Notes under the pieces: model-generated
Database searches by the model: none
What the model saw: only the letters and a program-made list of their open reading frames with translations
What the model was told of the DNA's origin: nothing
In this document: piece by piece, positions 16,191 through 24,954 of the stretch
How positions within the stretch are numbered: the first letter of the stretch is position 1
Layout of the letters: every line of letters starts with the position of its first letter
Source of the DNA: JAJDIA01 sp031555145
GTDB taxonomy: Bacteria; Bacteroidota; Bacteroidia; Bacteroidales; Tannerellaceae
Length of the DNA stretch: 36,614 bases
Reading direction: 5' to 3'
Assembly: GCA_031555145.1 (NCBI GenBank)
Contig: JAVBUR010000062.1
Location: 1 to 36,614 of the forward strand
Position numbers and translations under genes: made by a program

Positions 16191-17225
16191 TCAATAGTTT
16201 ACCTCACATTCCACATTCATACCGGAACGCAGCCGTTCCATATTTTCGGTTTTGTTTTCCGCTGAAAACTCGATACGGACGGGGATCCGTTGTTCCGTCT
16301 TCACAAAGTTACCCGTGGCATTATCCTGTGGGATGATGGAGAAGCTGGCGCCCGTAGCACGCGACAACGACTTAACAATACCCTTATACCGTACGCCGGG
16401 AACAGCATCTACAGCGATCTCTACCGGCAGGCCTTCCCGGATATGCGCCGTCTGTGTCTCTTTGTAGTTGGCGATGATCCATTTGTCGTTGGCATCGACA
16501 ATATCGACGAGGGTCTGACCCGGCTGAATCAACTGGCCTTCCTGGATATTCTTCCGTCCGGTGGTGCCGTCGCAGGGGACGATGATCACCGTATAGGATA
16601 GGTTCAGCCGCGCCAATGCCCGTGCGGCTTCGGCCAGTTGGATGCCGGCAACAGTCTGGTCTAACCGTTGCGACTGTTCCTGTTTGACCAGGGTGGTCGA
16701 TTGCTTCTGGCGTACCAATTGGGCGTACCGTGCCTTGGAGGCGTCGTAGTTGGTTTTCATCGCGTCGTATTGCTGGTGGGTGACAGCTTCCTGTTCGTAC
16801 AGGTTCTTATAGCGGATGTATTCGCGTTCGGCATTGTCGAGGCGTATCTGGGCTTCTTCGATACCGGCGTCCGAGACAGCAATGTTGTTTTCCGTCGTAT
16901 GAATGGTCGTAGCCATGACCGACTTGCCCGAAAGGGCATTCAGGTAATCGGCTTCGGCCTGTGCCAGGCGGAACCGGAACTCGGTGTCTTCAATCAGCGC
17001 CAGTGTATCACCCTTATGTACGATCTCATACTCGTCGAAGAATACCTGCGACACGAATCCCTGTACCCGTGAATTGACGGGGACGATCAGTTGCCTGATC
17101 TGGGCATTGTCCGTATACTCCACATTACCCAGGTGTACAAAGCGTGAGCAGACCCAGGCCAGCCCGGCGACGATCAACAGTCCTACCAGGGTATTGAAAA
17201 TCAGTTTTCTTGTTTTATGTTTCAT
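16191..17225 (-). CDS. HlyD/EmrA family periplasmic adaptor
   Basis: A 344-residue membrane-fusion protein. The start at 17225 (MKHKTRKLIF) is preferred over an in-frame start at 17249 because the latter would overlap the tolC-like gene and adds no useful sequence. A basic N-terminus and one helix (about 8-27) anchor it in the inner membrane. VEYTDNAQIRQLIVPVNSRVQGFV (two segments of the biotinyl-lipoyl-like half-motif) is typical of EmrA. Residues of about 80-200 form a long alpha-helical hairpin, followed by the second lipoyl half (PCDGTTGRKNIQEGQLIQPG) and a beta-barrel domain. It bridges the MFS permease and the outer-membrane TolC-like channel encoded on either side. Confidence 0.92.
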   Translation of the reverse strand: MKHKTRKLIFNTLVGLLIVAGLAWVCSRFVHLGNVEYTDNAQIRQLIVPVNSRVQGFVSQVFFDEYEIVHKGDTLALIEDTEFRFRLAQAEADYLNALSGKSVMATTIHTTENNIAVSDAGIEEAQIRLDNAEREYIRYKNLYEQEAVTHQQYDAMKTNYDASKARYAQLVRQKQSTTLVKQEQSQRLDQTVAGIQLAEAARALARLNLSYTVIIVPCDGTTGRKNIQEGQLIQPGQTLVDIVDANDKWIIANYKETQTAHIREGLPVEIAVDAVPGVRYKGIVKSLSRATGASFSIIPQDNATGNFVKTEQRIPVRIEFSAENKTENMERLRSGMNVECEVNY

Positions 17226-17235
17226 TGTTTTTCTT

Positions 17236-18558
17236 TTATAAATCACCACAGGTGTGTTTTAGTTTGTAATAGTTGAAGATGATATGGATGTGGGCGTTGG
17301 CCAACTGCAACTCGGCGTTCAGCTGGGCGTTGCTGGCATCAAGCATATCGGTGATGAGTGCCATCTCGTTTTTATACCGGTTGCTGATGATGGCATAATT
17401 CTGGTTGGCCAGTTCAACGCTCTTTTGTTGTGTTTTCAGCAACTCGTAGGCTTCCAGATAACGGATATAATCGGCATTGATGGCCAACTCGGTATGCTCA
17501 CGAGCCTCATCATGCCGGGCGGTAGTCTGTTGGAGGGCGAATTTCTGGCGGTTCACCGAATGTCGGGTTTGGTATAAAGCCGATAGCTTATAGCTTATGT
17601 TGACACCGGCATACCAGTAATTCAGGTTCTTATTGATAGGCGGAACTTCGATGGTGATCGGCCCATCCAGGTGATTACCCGCCACAAGGGCGACGGAAGG
17701 TAGCCGCTCCGAGCGGATGATCTTACCCTGGCGCTCGGCTATCTGTACGGCTACAGTCGATTGTTTCAACAGGGGCGAATGCGCGTAGGCCTGGTTGATC
17801 CAGTGTGTCTCGCTATCGATGGGCAACAGATCCGAAAGCAGGGATGAATCCGGCTCTATTCGTATGTTCCCGGGTAGGCCGAGTTCGACTACGAGATAGT
17901 TGTTCAGGATCGACAGGCTGTTGCGGGTTTGCGTTTGCGCCAGTTCGAGGTTGGCCAGTAGGAGATCGTATCGGGTGATATCGTTCTTCAGCATAATACC
18001 TTCCGCGCTTTTTGCCTGGATGTCTTTGAGTACCTGTTCCGTCTGTTCGATGTTTTTGGCATAGACCTGCATCATATTCCGCAGTTTAAACATTTCCAGA
18101 TAATAGCCTAGTAAAAGGAAGCGGATATCGTTGCGTTTGACGGCGGCTATTAACTCGGCGTTCTCCTGCTGCAACCGGGCGATGGCGATAGCGTTAGATA
18201 TCGCTCCTCCGGCATACACCACCTGAGAGGCTTCGACAAAGAAATTATTGCCGAAGTGGGGCATAGGGGCATTCATCCCATTGCCGAAATCACGGTCGGT
18301 GAGGTAGGCATCCCCTAAATAGTTGAACGTAAGCGAGGCATTCACCTCGGGCAACCGGGCACTCTGGGCCACCCGTACCCCTTCGCGGGCTTCGCTGATG
18401 CCGATGACCAGTGGTTTGAGGGATTTGCTATGCTGTTCGGCCAATGAAAAAAGCTCGTCAATAGAGAGCGTTTGCCAAACCGCAGTTTCCTGGGCATACA
18501 CACCCGGGGGACATAGCGCTGCACAGAGCAACACTATGAACAAAAATGTTTTGCTCAT
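17236..18558 (-). CDS. TolC family outer-membrane efflux channel
   Basis: A 440-residue protein with a signal peptide (about 1-22, ending GVYAQ). The mature chain has the duplicated TolC/OEP architecture: long amphipathic helices (for example around residues 115-215 and 330-430) with ITRYDLLLANLELAQTQ in the first repeat and LITDMLDASNAQLNAELQLANA in the second, a recognisable OEP motif. It is the first gene of the efflux operon and is followed 10 bp later by the HlyD-like gene. A TATCTTTG promoter element lies about 210 bp upstream, giving a long leader. Translation starts directly next to a 15-bp tandem duplication. Confidence 0.93.
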   Translation of the reverse strand: MSKTFLFIVLLCAALCPPGVYAQETAVWQTLSIDELFSLAEQHSKSLKPLVIGISEAREGVRVAQSARLPEVNASLTFNYLGDAYLTDRDFGNGMNAPMPHFGNNFFVEASQVVYAGGAISNAIAIARLQQENAELIAAVKRNDIRFLLLGYYLEMFKLRNMMQVYAKNIEQTEQVLKDIQAKSAEGIMLKNDITRYDLLLANLELAQTQTRNSLSILNNYLVVELGLPGNIRIEPDSSLLSDLLPIDSETHWINQAYAHSPLLKQSTVAVQIAERQGKIIRSERLPSVALVAGNHLDGPITIEVPPINKNLNYWYAGVNISYKLSALYQTRHSVNRQKFALQQTTARHDEAREHTELAINADYIRYLEAYELLKTQQKSVELANQNYAIISNRYKNEMALITDMLDASNAQLNAELQLANAHIHIIFNYYKLKHTCGDL

Positions 18559-18560
18559 TA

Positions 18561-18590
18561 TAAATAAATTGAAATTAAATAAATTGAAAT
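18561..18590. repeat. Perfect 15-bp tandem duplication upstream of the tolC-like gene
   Basis: TAAATAAATTGAAAT occurs twice in immediate succession (18561-18575 and 18576-18590), 2 bp before the ATG of the minus-strand tolC-like gene. It occupies the ribosome-binding region. Such a duplication could change copy number by slippage and affect translation, but only one state is visible here. Confidence 0.9.
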
Positions 18591-18768
18591 GAAAGACTAG
18601 GACCTGCTAACGGAAGGAAGCCGTAAGCACTATTAATCGGAATTGGCTCTTCCCCACTGATGAAAAAGGGAGATGCGATGGATGATAATGCGAAAAGGAG
18701 GAAAGAATTGCGATTGTTTGTTTCTTCGAATCATTGATAACGTGAGGCTGAATGACCCCATCCGGGTA

Positions 18769-18776
18769 CAAAGATA
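18769..18776 (-). promoter_or_regulatory. -7 element for the TolC-HlyD-MFS operon
   Basis: The minus strand reads TATCTTTG, an exact TAnnTTTG match. It predicts transcription starting near 18762, leaving about 200 nt of leader before the ATG at 18558. The leader contains a possible 42-codon reading frame (18633-18761). No -33 element is clear. Confidence 0.5.
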
Positions 18777-18819
18777 ATAAAATTCCTCCTTGTATGTATC
18801 GCCAGTAGTGCGGATTTCT

Positions 18820-18827
18820 TATCTTTA
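18820..18827 (+). promoter_or_regulatory. Possible -7 element for the 114-residue protein gene
   Basis: TATCTTTA deviates in the last base from TAnnTTTG and lies 25 bp before the ATG at 18853. No -33 element lies at the usual spacing, so support is modest. It is arranged back to back with the minus-strand element at 18769-18776. Confidence 0.35.
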
Positions 18828-18852
18828 CAGACATAACTAAATATAACGCCCT

Positions 18853-19197
18853 ATGATCTACGATTTGCCAAAAGGCCAGGGTAAGATAGCTCAGGAAGTG
18901 ATACGGAGAGGCCTTCAGAAAGAATGTGCCGACTTTATGTCTCAGATTAAAGAGTTTGTAAATACTCCTGATACCGGGGAACGAACCCCGCATGACTTGT
19001 ATCTTGAATTGTTCCGAAAAGTGGATGCCTTTGATGGCCACATTGCCAAACGTTATAATGGTTTAGGAGGATCCAGGTATATATTCACCGTGATTAACCA
19101 ATACATCGACGGCGTTTTAACCGACGACGACCTCCGGCTGTTCAACGATGAAGCGTACCAAAATATCCGGAAAATCCTACAGAAGAGGGAAGAGTAA
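18853..19197 (+). CDS. Small conserved-looking protein, unknown function
   Basis: A 114-residue soluble, mostly helical, charged protein (MIYDLPKGQGKIAQEVIRRG). It has no signal peptide or membrane segment. The motif-like stretch AKRYNGLGGSRYIFTVINQY near residues 65-84 and the acidic/basic C-terminus ending LQKREE are its main features. I do not recognise a family, but the regular codon use and plausible composition indicate a real gene rather than a shadow. It is followed by a 177-bp gap with a short GCCTG/CAGGC hairpin at about 19202-19216 that could be a weak terminator. A cytoplasmic role is likely. Confidence 0.75.
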   Translation: MIYDLPKGQGKIAQEVIRRGLQKECADFMSQIKEFVNTPDTGERTPHDLYLELFRKVDAFDGHIAKRYNGLGGSRYIFTVINQYIDGVLTDDDLRLFNDEAYQNIRKILQKREE

Positions 19198-19344
19198 CCG
19201 GCCTGCTGTACAGGCTTTGCATATTCAAACCTGATTGAATCTGAAGGTGGACGTAAGGCTAGGATTGGGTGATCTTAGGGTTGGGTGAATAGGCTGCCAA
19301 ATCAAATTTCCGGCTCAGACGGTGGATGGTGGTATTTTATTCGT

Positions 19345-19352
19345 TAACTTTG
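19345..19352 (+). promoter_or_regulatory. -7 element for the GNAT-parE unit
   Basis: TAACTTTG matches TAnnTTTG exactly and lies 22 bp before the ATG at 19375. The predicted leader is short (about 17 nt). No clear -33 element is visible. Confidence 0.55.
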
Positions 19353-19374
19353 GCGGTCAAACTGATATATACCG

Positions 19375-20520
19375 ATGAGCATAGAAATAAGAGAAGTAAA
19401 GGGAAAGAAAGACCTGAAGGCGTTTGTGACATTTAACCTCGAGTTGTACAAAGATAACCCTTACAGTGTACCGGGATTGATAAGCGACGATATGAATACG
19501 CTCGACTGTCAGAAGAATCCTGCGTTCGATGTGTGCGAGGCCGTTTACTACCTGGCGTATCGGGATGGGAAGATCGTCGGCCGCATTGCCGGGATCATCA
19601 ATCACAAGGCAAACGAGGTGTGGAACGAAAAACAGGCACGGTTCGGTTTTGTCGATTTTATTGACGACACCGAAGTGACCGACGCCCTCTTCGCTGCTGT
19701 AGAGAAATGGGCGGTAGCCAAGGGAATGGATGCCGTACACGGCCCGCTCGGCTTTACCGACCTCGACTACGAGGGCATGCTTGTCCACGGTTTCGACCAG
19801 ATCAGTACCATGTCCACCATCTACAACTTCCCTTACTACCCTGTCCATATGGAACGACTCGGCTATGCGAAGGACCAGGACTGGCATGAGTTCAAGATCT
19901 ATATCCCCGAGAGCGACCCTGAGAAGCATCGCCGCATCGGTGAAATCGTCAAGAAGAAATTCGGACTGAAGATCATGAAATTCAGCTCAGTAAAAGAGAT
20001 TATGCCCTATGCCCGCCCATTGTTCGAAACACTGAACGAAGCCTTTAAACCGCTCTATGGCTTTGCGCCGCTGACCGACAGGCAGATCGATTATTATATC
20101 AAACAATATATTCCGCTGCTTCGCCTCGAACTGGTGATGATGGTTGTGCGGGAAGAAGACAATGCCGTGGTAGGTTTCGGCGTATCGCTGCCCAACCTTT
20201 CGAAGGCGCTACAAAAAGCAAATGGCAAGTTGTTCCCTTTCGGTTGGTTTCATCTGCTGAAGGCGTTAAAGTCGAGGCCGAAAGTGATCGACCTCTACAT
20301 CGCCGGCGTGTTGCCCGAATACCAGAACAAGGGTGTGAACGCTCTCTTGTTCAATGACCTGATCCCCATCTACCGCAACCTGGGGGTAGTCTATGCTGAA
20401 AGCAACCCGGAGCTGGAACTTAACAATGCCATCCAGGCACAGTGGGATTATTTCCAGACGGAACATCACAAGACGCGCCGCGCCTTTATCAAACATATCC
20501 ATACAAACCATCAAGCATAA
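19375..20520 (+). CDS. GNAT-like acyltransferase family protein
   Basis: A 381-residue cytoplasmic protein. The N-terminal half (about 1-190) includes YLAYRDGKIVGRIAGIINHK and GPLGFTDLDYEGMLVHGFD. The C-terminal half has a GNAT-type acetyl-CoA-binding signature, DLYIAGVLPEYQNKGVNALL (about residues 304-323), with the Q-x-x-G-x-x pattern of motif A. I believe this is a conserved Bacteroidetes family annotated only as N-acetyltransferase or hypothetical; its acceptor is unknown. It ends 9 bp before parE and is probably co-transcribed with it from the promoter at 19345-19352. Whether it acts on proteins, lipids or amines is not visible. Confidence 0.75.
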   Translation: MSIEIREVKGKKDLKAFVTFNLELYKDNPYSVPGLISDDMNTLDCQKNPAFDVCEAVYYLAYRDGKIVGRIAGIINHKANEVWNEKQARFGFVDFIDDTEVTDALFAAVEKWAVAKGMDAVHGPLGFTDLDYEGMLVHGFDQISTMSTIYNFPYYPVHMERLGYAKDQDWHEFKIYIPESDPEKHRRIGEIVKKKFGLKIMKFSSVKEIMPYARPLFETLNEAFKPLYGFAPLTDRQIDYYIKQYIPLLRLELVMMVVREEDNAVVGFGVSLPNLSKALQKANGKLFPFGWFHLLKALKSRPKVIDLYIAGVLPEYQNKGVNALLFNDLIPIYRNLGVVYAESNPELELNNAIQAQWDYFQTEHHKTRRAFIKHIHTNHQA

Positions 20521-20529
20521 GATACCTAC

Positions 20530-22392
20530 ATGAACGAACTGAATTCAACGCTGCAACAGGAAACAGATTACCGCGACGACGATATCAAAACCCTCGACTG
20601 GTGGGAACATATCCGGCGACGCCCGGGGATGTATATTGGTAAGCTGGGTGACGGAACGTATGCCGATGACGGTATCTATGTGCTGTTGAAGGAAGTGCTC
20701 GACAACTCCATCGACGAATATATGATGGGCTACGGCAAGTCGATCGAAGTAACGATTACGGAAGGAACCGTGGCCGTGCGTGACTATGGCCGTGGCGTAC
20801 CCCTCGGGAAAGTGGTTGATGTATCAAGCCGCATGAACACTGGGGCGAAGTACGACAGTAAGGCGTTCAAGAAGTCCGTCGGGTTGAACGGGGTCGGTAT
20901 CAAAGCAGTGAACGCGCTCAGCAGTTACTTCCAGATCACCAGCTTCCGTGACGGCGAATGCAAGCAGGTGGAATACAGCAAGGCGCAGATCACCGAAGAG
21001 TCGGGCATCAAGCCCTCCGGCGAGTCGAACGGTACGCAGGTCTTCTTTATCCCCGACCGCGAGATATTCAAGGACTATACCTACAAAGACGAATACATCG
21101 AGAGCCTGTTGAAGAATTATGTCTTCCTTAACTCTGGCCTATCGCTGATCTATAACGGAAAGAAGTTCTTCTCGCGCAACGGACTCGTGGATCTCTTGAA
21201 CGAGAACATGACCACCGAGCCACTCTACCCGATCGTCCACCTCAAGGGGGAAGATATTGAAGTGGTCATCACGCACAGCAACCAGTATGGCGAAGAGTAC
21301 TATTCGTTTGTCAACGGGCAGCACACGACACAGGGAGGTACGCACCTCTCAGCCTTCAAGGAAGCAATCGGTAAGGTGATCAAAGAGTATTATACGAAGA
21401 ACTTCGAGTATTCCGACATCCGTTCCGGCGTGGTGGCGGCTATCAGCATCAAGGTGGAAGAACCGGTGTTCGAAAGCCAGACGAAGACCAAGCTGGGGTC
21501 GAAAGATATCGGTCCCGACGGCCCGACGGTATCGAAGTTTATTACCGACTTTATCAAACGCGAACTCGATAACTTCCTGCATAAGCATCCCGATACATCG
21601 GAAGCCCTGCTCCGCAAGATCACCGAATCGGAAAAGGAACGCAAGGCCATTGCCGGTGTCACCAAGCTGGCACGCGAGCGGGCGAAGAAAGCCAACCTGC
21701 ACAACCGCAAGTTGCGCGACTGCCGTATCCACCTTAGCGATAGCAAGGGTGACAAACAGGAAGAATCCTGCATATTCATCACCGAGGGCGATTCGGCCAG
21801 CGGTTCGATCACCAAGAGCCGTGATCCGAACCTGCAGGCGGTATTCAGTCTCCGTGGTAAACCGCTCAACTGTTATGGGCTGACCAAGAAGGTGGTCTAT
21901 GAGAACGAAGAGTTCAACCTTCTCCAGGCGGCCCTCGATATTGAAACAGGACTCGAAGAACTGCGCTATAACAAAGTGATCATTGCGACCGATGCTGACG
22001 TCGACGGAATGCACATCCGCCTGTTGCTGCTCACCTTCTTCCTGCAGTTCTTCCCCGACCTGGTCAAGACGAATCACGTCTATATCCTGCAAACCCCACT
22101 CTTCCGTGTGCGCAACAAGCAGAAGACCTGGTATTGCTACTCCGAAGAAGAACGCATCGCCGCCATCACCGCCGCCGGAAAGAACCCCGAGATCACCCGC
22201 TTCAAAGGCTTGGGTGAGATCTCGCCCGATGAGTTCAAACACTTTATCGGCGCAGACATGCGCCTCGATCCGGTAACCATGAAGAAGGAAGACTCTGTCA
22301 AAGACATGCTCGAATTTTATATGGGCAAGAACACGATGGAGCGTCAAGGCTTTATTATTGACAACCTGGTGGTGGAAGAAGACATTGCTTAA
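20530..22392 (+). CDS. parE: DNA topoisomerase IV subunit B
   Basis: A 620-residue type IIA topoisomerase ATPase subunit. The GHKL ATPase domain has LDNSIDEY (Asn59), DYGRGVP (Asp85-Pro91) and VGLNGVGIKAVNALS (117-131), and QTKTKLG (317-323) supplies the ATP-contacting Lys. The TOPRIM domain has EGDSASGS (419-426) and the metal-binding DADVDGMHIR (488-497), with RFKGLGEISPDEF further on. The length and the absence of the long insert of Gram-negative GyrB favour ParE over GyrB. It decatenates daughter chromosomes with ParC, which is not in this window. It follows the GNAT gene by 9 bp; the coaD/ctpA block lies downstream. Confidence 0.95.
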   Translation: MNELNSTLQQETDYRDDDIKTLDWWEHIRRRPGMYIGKLGDGTYADDGIYVLLKEVLDNSIDEYMMGYGKSIEVTITEGTVAVRDYGRGVPLGKVVDVSSRMNTGAKYDSKAFKKSVGLNGVGIKAVNALSSYFQITSFRDGECKQVEYSKAQITEESGIKPSGESNGTQVFFIPDREIFKDYTYKDEYIESLLKNYVFLNSGLSLIYNGKKFFSRNGLVDLLNENMTTEPLYPIVHLKGEDIEVVITHSNQYGEEYYSFVNGQHTTQGGTHLSAFKEAIGKVIKEYYTKNFEYSDIRSGVVAAISIKVEEPVFESQTKTKLGSKDIGPDGPTVSKFITDFIKRELDNFLHKHPDTSEALLRKITESEKERKAIAGVTKLARERAKKANLHNRKLRDCRIHLSDSKGDKQEESCIFITEGDSASGSITKSRDPNLQAVFSLRGKPLNCYGLTKKVVYENEEFNLLQAALDIETGLEELRYNKVIIATDADVDGMHIRLLLLTFFLQFFPDLVKTNHVYILQTPLFRVRNKQKTWYCYSEEERIAAITAAGKNPEITRFKGLGEISPDEFKHFIGADMRLDPVTMKKEDSVKDMLEFYMGKNTMERQGFIIDNLVVEEDIA

Positions 22393-22520
22393 AGTGTTAA
22401 CAGGAGAGAATTATTCGTTAATATGCTGTTAATAAGTATGGGAATGATTGTTATTGAGCCCCTTTGTGTTAGCTTTATGAATGTTTTCTATTGTCTAACT
22501 TTTATTAAACAGGATGCCGT

Positions 22521-22877
22521 ATGAAACGATTATTTTACTCAAGCTTGATTTTGTTGATGCTGGGGGCTTGTGCTCCAACAGTAAACTATGTGGGTAAAAC
22601 TTCTTATCCGATGACAGAAAAAGTGGACGTTTTCTATGCGAAAGAGGATGTTGGCAAGAGTTTTGAAACGATAGGACATGCCGAGATAGGACCTTTATAT
22701 AGTAAAAAGGATATCCAGAAGGGTGTGGATAAATTAACGAAAGATGCCTCTACAAGAGGCGCCGATGCCATTATTGTGGATGGTATCGGAACGACGATTT
22801 CCTCTTCAGGCTCGAGTGGGAGTGTTTCTTCGACTGAGCAGCAGCGAATAAAAGCAACTTTTATAAAGTATAAATGA
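22521..22877 (+). CDS. Small lipoprotein, unknown function
   Basis: A 118-residue lipoprotein with signal MKRLFYSSLILLMLGAC (Cys17). The mature part contains KDIQKGVDKLTKDASTRGADAIIVDGI, an alpha/beta segment with the Gly-Ala-Asp-Ala pattern seen in small envelope families such as YbjQ-like or DUF4156-like proteins; similarity to these is only suggestive. A serine/glycine-rich stretch (SSSGSSGSVSS) lies near residues 94-104. Its stop codon overlaps the coaD ATG (ATGA), so translation of coaD is coupled to it. It is separated from parE by a 128-bp gap and reads more A/T-rich than its neighbours, hinting at later insertion into a conserved block. A periplasmic or outer-membrane location is expected. 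Confidence 0.8.
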   Translation: MKRLFYSSLILLMLGACAPTVNYVGKTSYPMTEKVDVFYAKEDVGKSFETIGHAEIGPLYSKKDIQKGVDKLTKDASTRGADAIIVDGIGTTISSSGSSGSVSSTEQQRIKATFIKYK

Positions 22878-23332
22878 AACGAATAGCGCTTTTTCCCGGA
22901 ACGTTCGATCCCTTTACCATCGGCCACGAGTCGATTGTGCGTCGTGGGTTGGAACTGGTAGATGAGATTATTATCGCCATAGGTATCAATGACAAGAAGC
23001 TGACCTATTTCACGTTGGAGAAGCGCATGGAAGCGATTCAGAACCTTTATGCCGACGAACCGCGGATACGCGTGGTGTCGTATGATTCGTTGACGGTCGA
23101 CTTTGCCGACGAAGTGGGCGCCCAGTTTATCATGCGCGGCATCCGTACGGTGAACGACTTCGAATACGAAAAAAGTATCGCCGACGTGAACCGCAAACTC
23201 ACCGGTATTGAAACTTTTTTGCTTTTCACTGAACCGGAACATACCCATATTAGTTCAAGTATTGTACGCGAACTGTTGCGCTATGGGAAAGACATTTCCC
23301 TTTTTGTTCCGCAGGGTACGAAACTATATTGA
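22874..23332 (+). CDS. coaD: Phosphopantetheine adenylyltransferase
   Basis: A 152-residue nucleotidyltransferase that converts 4'-phosphopantetheine and ATP to dephospho-CoA, the penultimate step of CoA synthesis. The N-terminal LFPGTFDPFTIGHESIV carries the (T/H)xGH signature (Thr15, Gly17, His18). The C-terminal region has THISSSIVRELLRYG, equivalent to the family's ISST-type nucleotide-binding segment. The length is slightly below the usual 155-165 residues but complete. The start overlaps the lipoprotein stop codon. The gene lies 22 bp before the ctpA-like gene. Confidence 0.95.
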   Translation: MKRIALFPGTFDPFTIGHESIVRRGLELVDEIIIAIGINDKKLTYFTLEKRMEAIQNLYADEPRIRVVSYDSLTVDFADEVGAQFIMRGIRTVNDFEYEKSIADVNRKLTGIETFLLFTEPEHTHISSSIVRELLRYGKDISLFVPQGTKLY

Positions 23333-23354
23333 TCAAGTAAAAACAATCGAATAA

Positions 23355-24950
23355 ATGAAACGAACCTCTTTATGCCTCCTGGCCGCCCTCTGTATCACCC
23401 TTTCGGCAGTTGCCCAACGAGGCGGCGACCAGGATGCACGTAAATTGCAGATGGCGCTCTATGCTATCTCTAACCTGTATGTTGATCCCGTAGACGAGGG
23501 CAAAATGGTGGAAGATGCTATCACGGGCATGCTCGAAAAGCTCGACCCACACTCCAACTATATGGACCCCGAGGAAACCAAGGAGCTGAACGAACCCCTA
23601 CAAGGTAACTTTGACGGGATCGGTATCCAGTTCAATATACTCACTGATACACTGTATATTATCCAGGTAATTCCCGGCGGTCCCTCTGAAAAGGTAGGCT
23701 TGCTGGCTGGTGATCGGATTGTGCAGGTGAATGATACGCTGATTGCAGGTGTCGGGATGAAGAACACCGATATCCAGAAGCGTCTGCGTGGTCCGAAAGG
23801 AACGGAAGTACGTGTCAAGGTACAACGCGCCAAAACGCCTGAACTGATCGACTTCAAAATCATCCGCGGCAAGATACCCGTCTATAGCATGGATGCCGCC
23901 TATATGGCCGACAAGACAACGGGCTATATCAAACTGAACCGTTTTGCCGCTTCTTCGACCGAAGAGTTTCGTACTGCACTGAAGAAGCTGCAGAAGCAGG
24001 GTATGAAGAACCTTGTTCTCGACCTCCAGGGGAATGGAGGCGGATACCTGAATATCGCCATCGACCTGGCGGATGAGTTCCTGACCAAAGGCAAACTGAT
24101 TGTTTATACCGAAGGTAGTAAGCAAGCGCGAGAAGAAGCAACTTCTTCCAATGGCGGTAGCTTTACGGATGGGCGATTGGTGGTGCTGGTGGACGAGGCT
24201 TCGGCTTCGGCCAGCGAGATTCTGTCGGGTGCTATCCAGGATTGGGACCGTGGTGTGATCGTCGGCCGCCGTACCTTCGGCAAAGGCCTGGTGCAGAAAC
24301 CGATCCCGCTGCCTGATGGCTCGATGATCCGTCTGACGGTATCCCGCTACCACACACCGACGGGACGTATGATTCAGAAACCTTACGAAAACGGAAAGGG
24401 TGAAGAATATCAACGCGACCTGATCGAACGCTACAACCGTGGCGAACTGATGAGCGCAGACAGTATCCACTTCCCCGACTCGATGAAGTATCATACACTT
24501 GAGACCAAGCGTGTGGTCTATGGCGGCGGCGGTATTATGCCTGACGTGTTTATCCCGGTAGATACCACCCGTTCGACGCTCTATCATGCCCGTCTGGTAG
24601 GAGCAGGGCTGATCAATCGTGTGGCGATGAACTACCTCGATCAGCATCGTCCGGAGATGATGAAAGCCTATCCGACTATTGCCCGCTACAAACAAAATTT
24701 CCATGTGTCTGAAGACATGATGAACGAGTTGGTTGCGCTGGGTACGGCCGACAGTATTGCCTTCGACGCCGATCAATATGCTATCTCCAAGCCCTATATG
24801 ATGCTGCAGGTGAAGGCGCTGATTGCCCGCGATATGTTCGAGATGTCGGACTATTTCCAGGTGATCAACGATATTAACGACAGCTACCAGAAGGGACTGG
24901 CTATTATCAACGATCCGGAAGCCTACAAGAAGGAGCTCGGATTAAAGTAA
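23355..24950 (+). CDS. S41 family carboxy-terminal processing protease
   Basis: A 531-residue CtpA/Tsp-type protease with a Sec signal peptide (about 1-20, ending AVAQ). The PDZ domain (about 80-165) has GNFDGIGIQFN and GLLAGDRIVQVND. The S41 catalytic domain has DEASASASEIL, with Ser285 as the probable nucleophile, and GRRTFGKGLVQ, with Lys310 as the general base, spaced 25 residues apart as in E. coli Tsp. The C-terminal extension (about 380-531) is typical of Bacteroidetes members. It works in the periplasm on envelope proteins, possibly including peptidoglycan-related enzymes. The next gene starts 4 bp after its stop, which suggests co-transcription. Confidence 0.93.
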   Translation: MKRTSLCLLAALCITLSAVAQRGGDQDARKLQMALYAISNLYVDPVDEGKMVEDAITGMLEKLDPHSNYMDPEETKELNEPLQGNFDGIGIQFNILTDTLYIIQVIPGGPSEKVGLLAGDRIVQVNDTLIAGVGMKNTDIQKRLRGPKGTEVRVKVQRAKTPELIDFKIIRGKIPVYSMDAAYMADKTTGYIKLNRFAASSTEEFRTALKKLQKQGMKNLVLDLQGNGGGYLNIAIDLADEFLTKGKLIVYTEGSKQAREEATSSNGGSFTDGRLVVLVDEASASASEILSGAIQDWDRGVIVGRRTFGKGLVQKPIPLPDGSMIRLTVSRYHTPTGRMIQKPYENGKGEEYQRDLIERYNRGELMSADSIHFPDSMKYHTLETKRVVYGGGGIMPDVFIPVDTTRSTLYHARLVGAGLINRVAMNYLDQHRPEMMKAYPTIARYKQNFHVSEDMMNELVALGTADSIAFDADQYAISKPYMMLQVKALIARDMFEMSDYFQVINDINDSYQKGLAIINDPEAYKKELGLK

Positions 24951-24954
24951 ACGT

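Noticed and set aside
18607..19041. A 144-residue minus-strand frame near the efflux leader
   Set aside because: It overlaps the 114-residue plus-strand gene and would begin inside it; no promoter or motif supports it.
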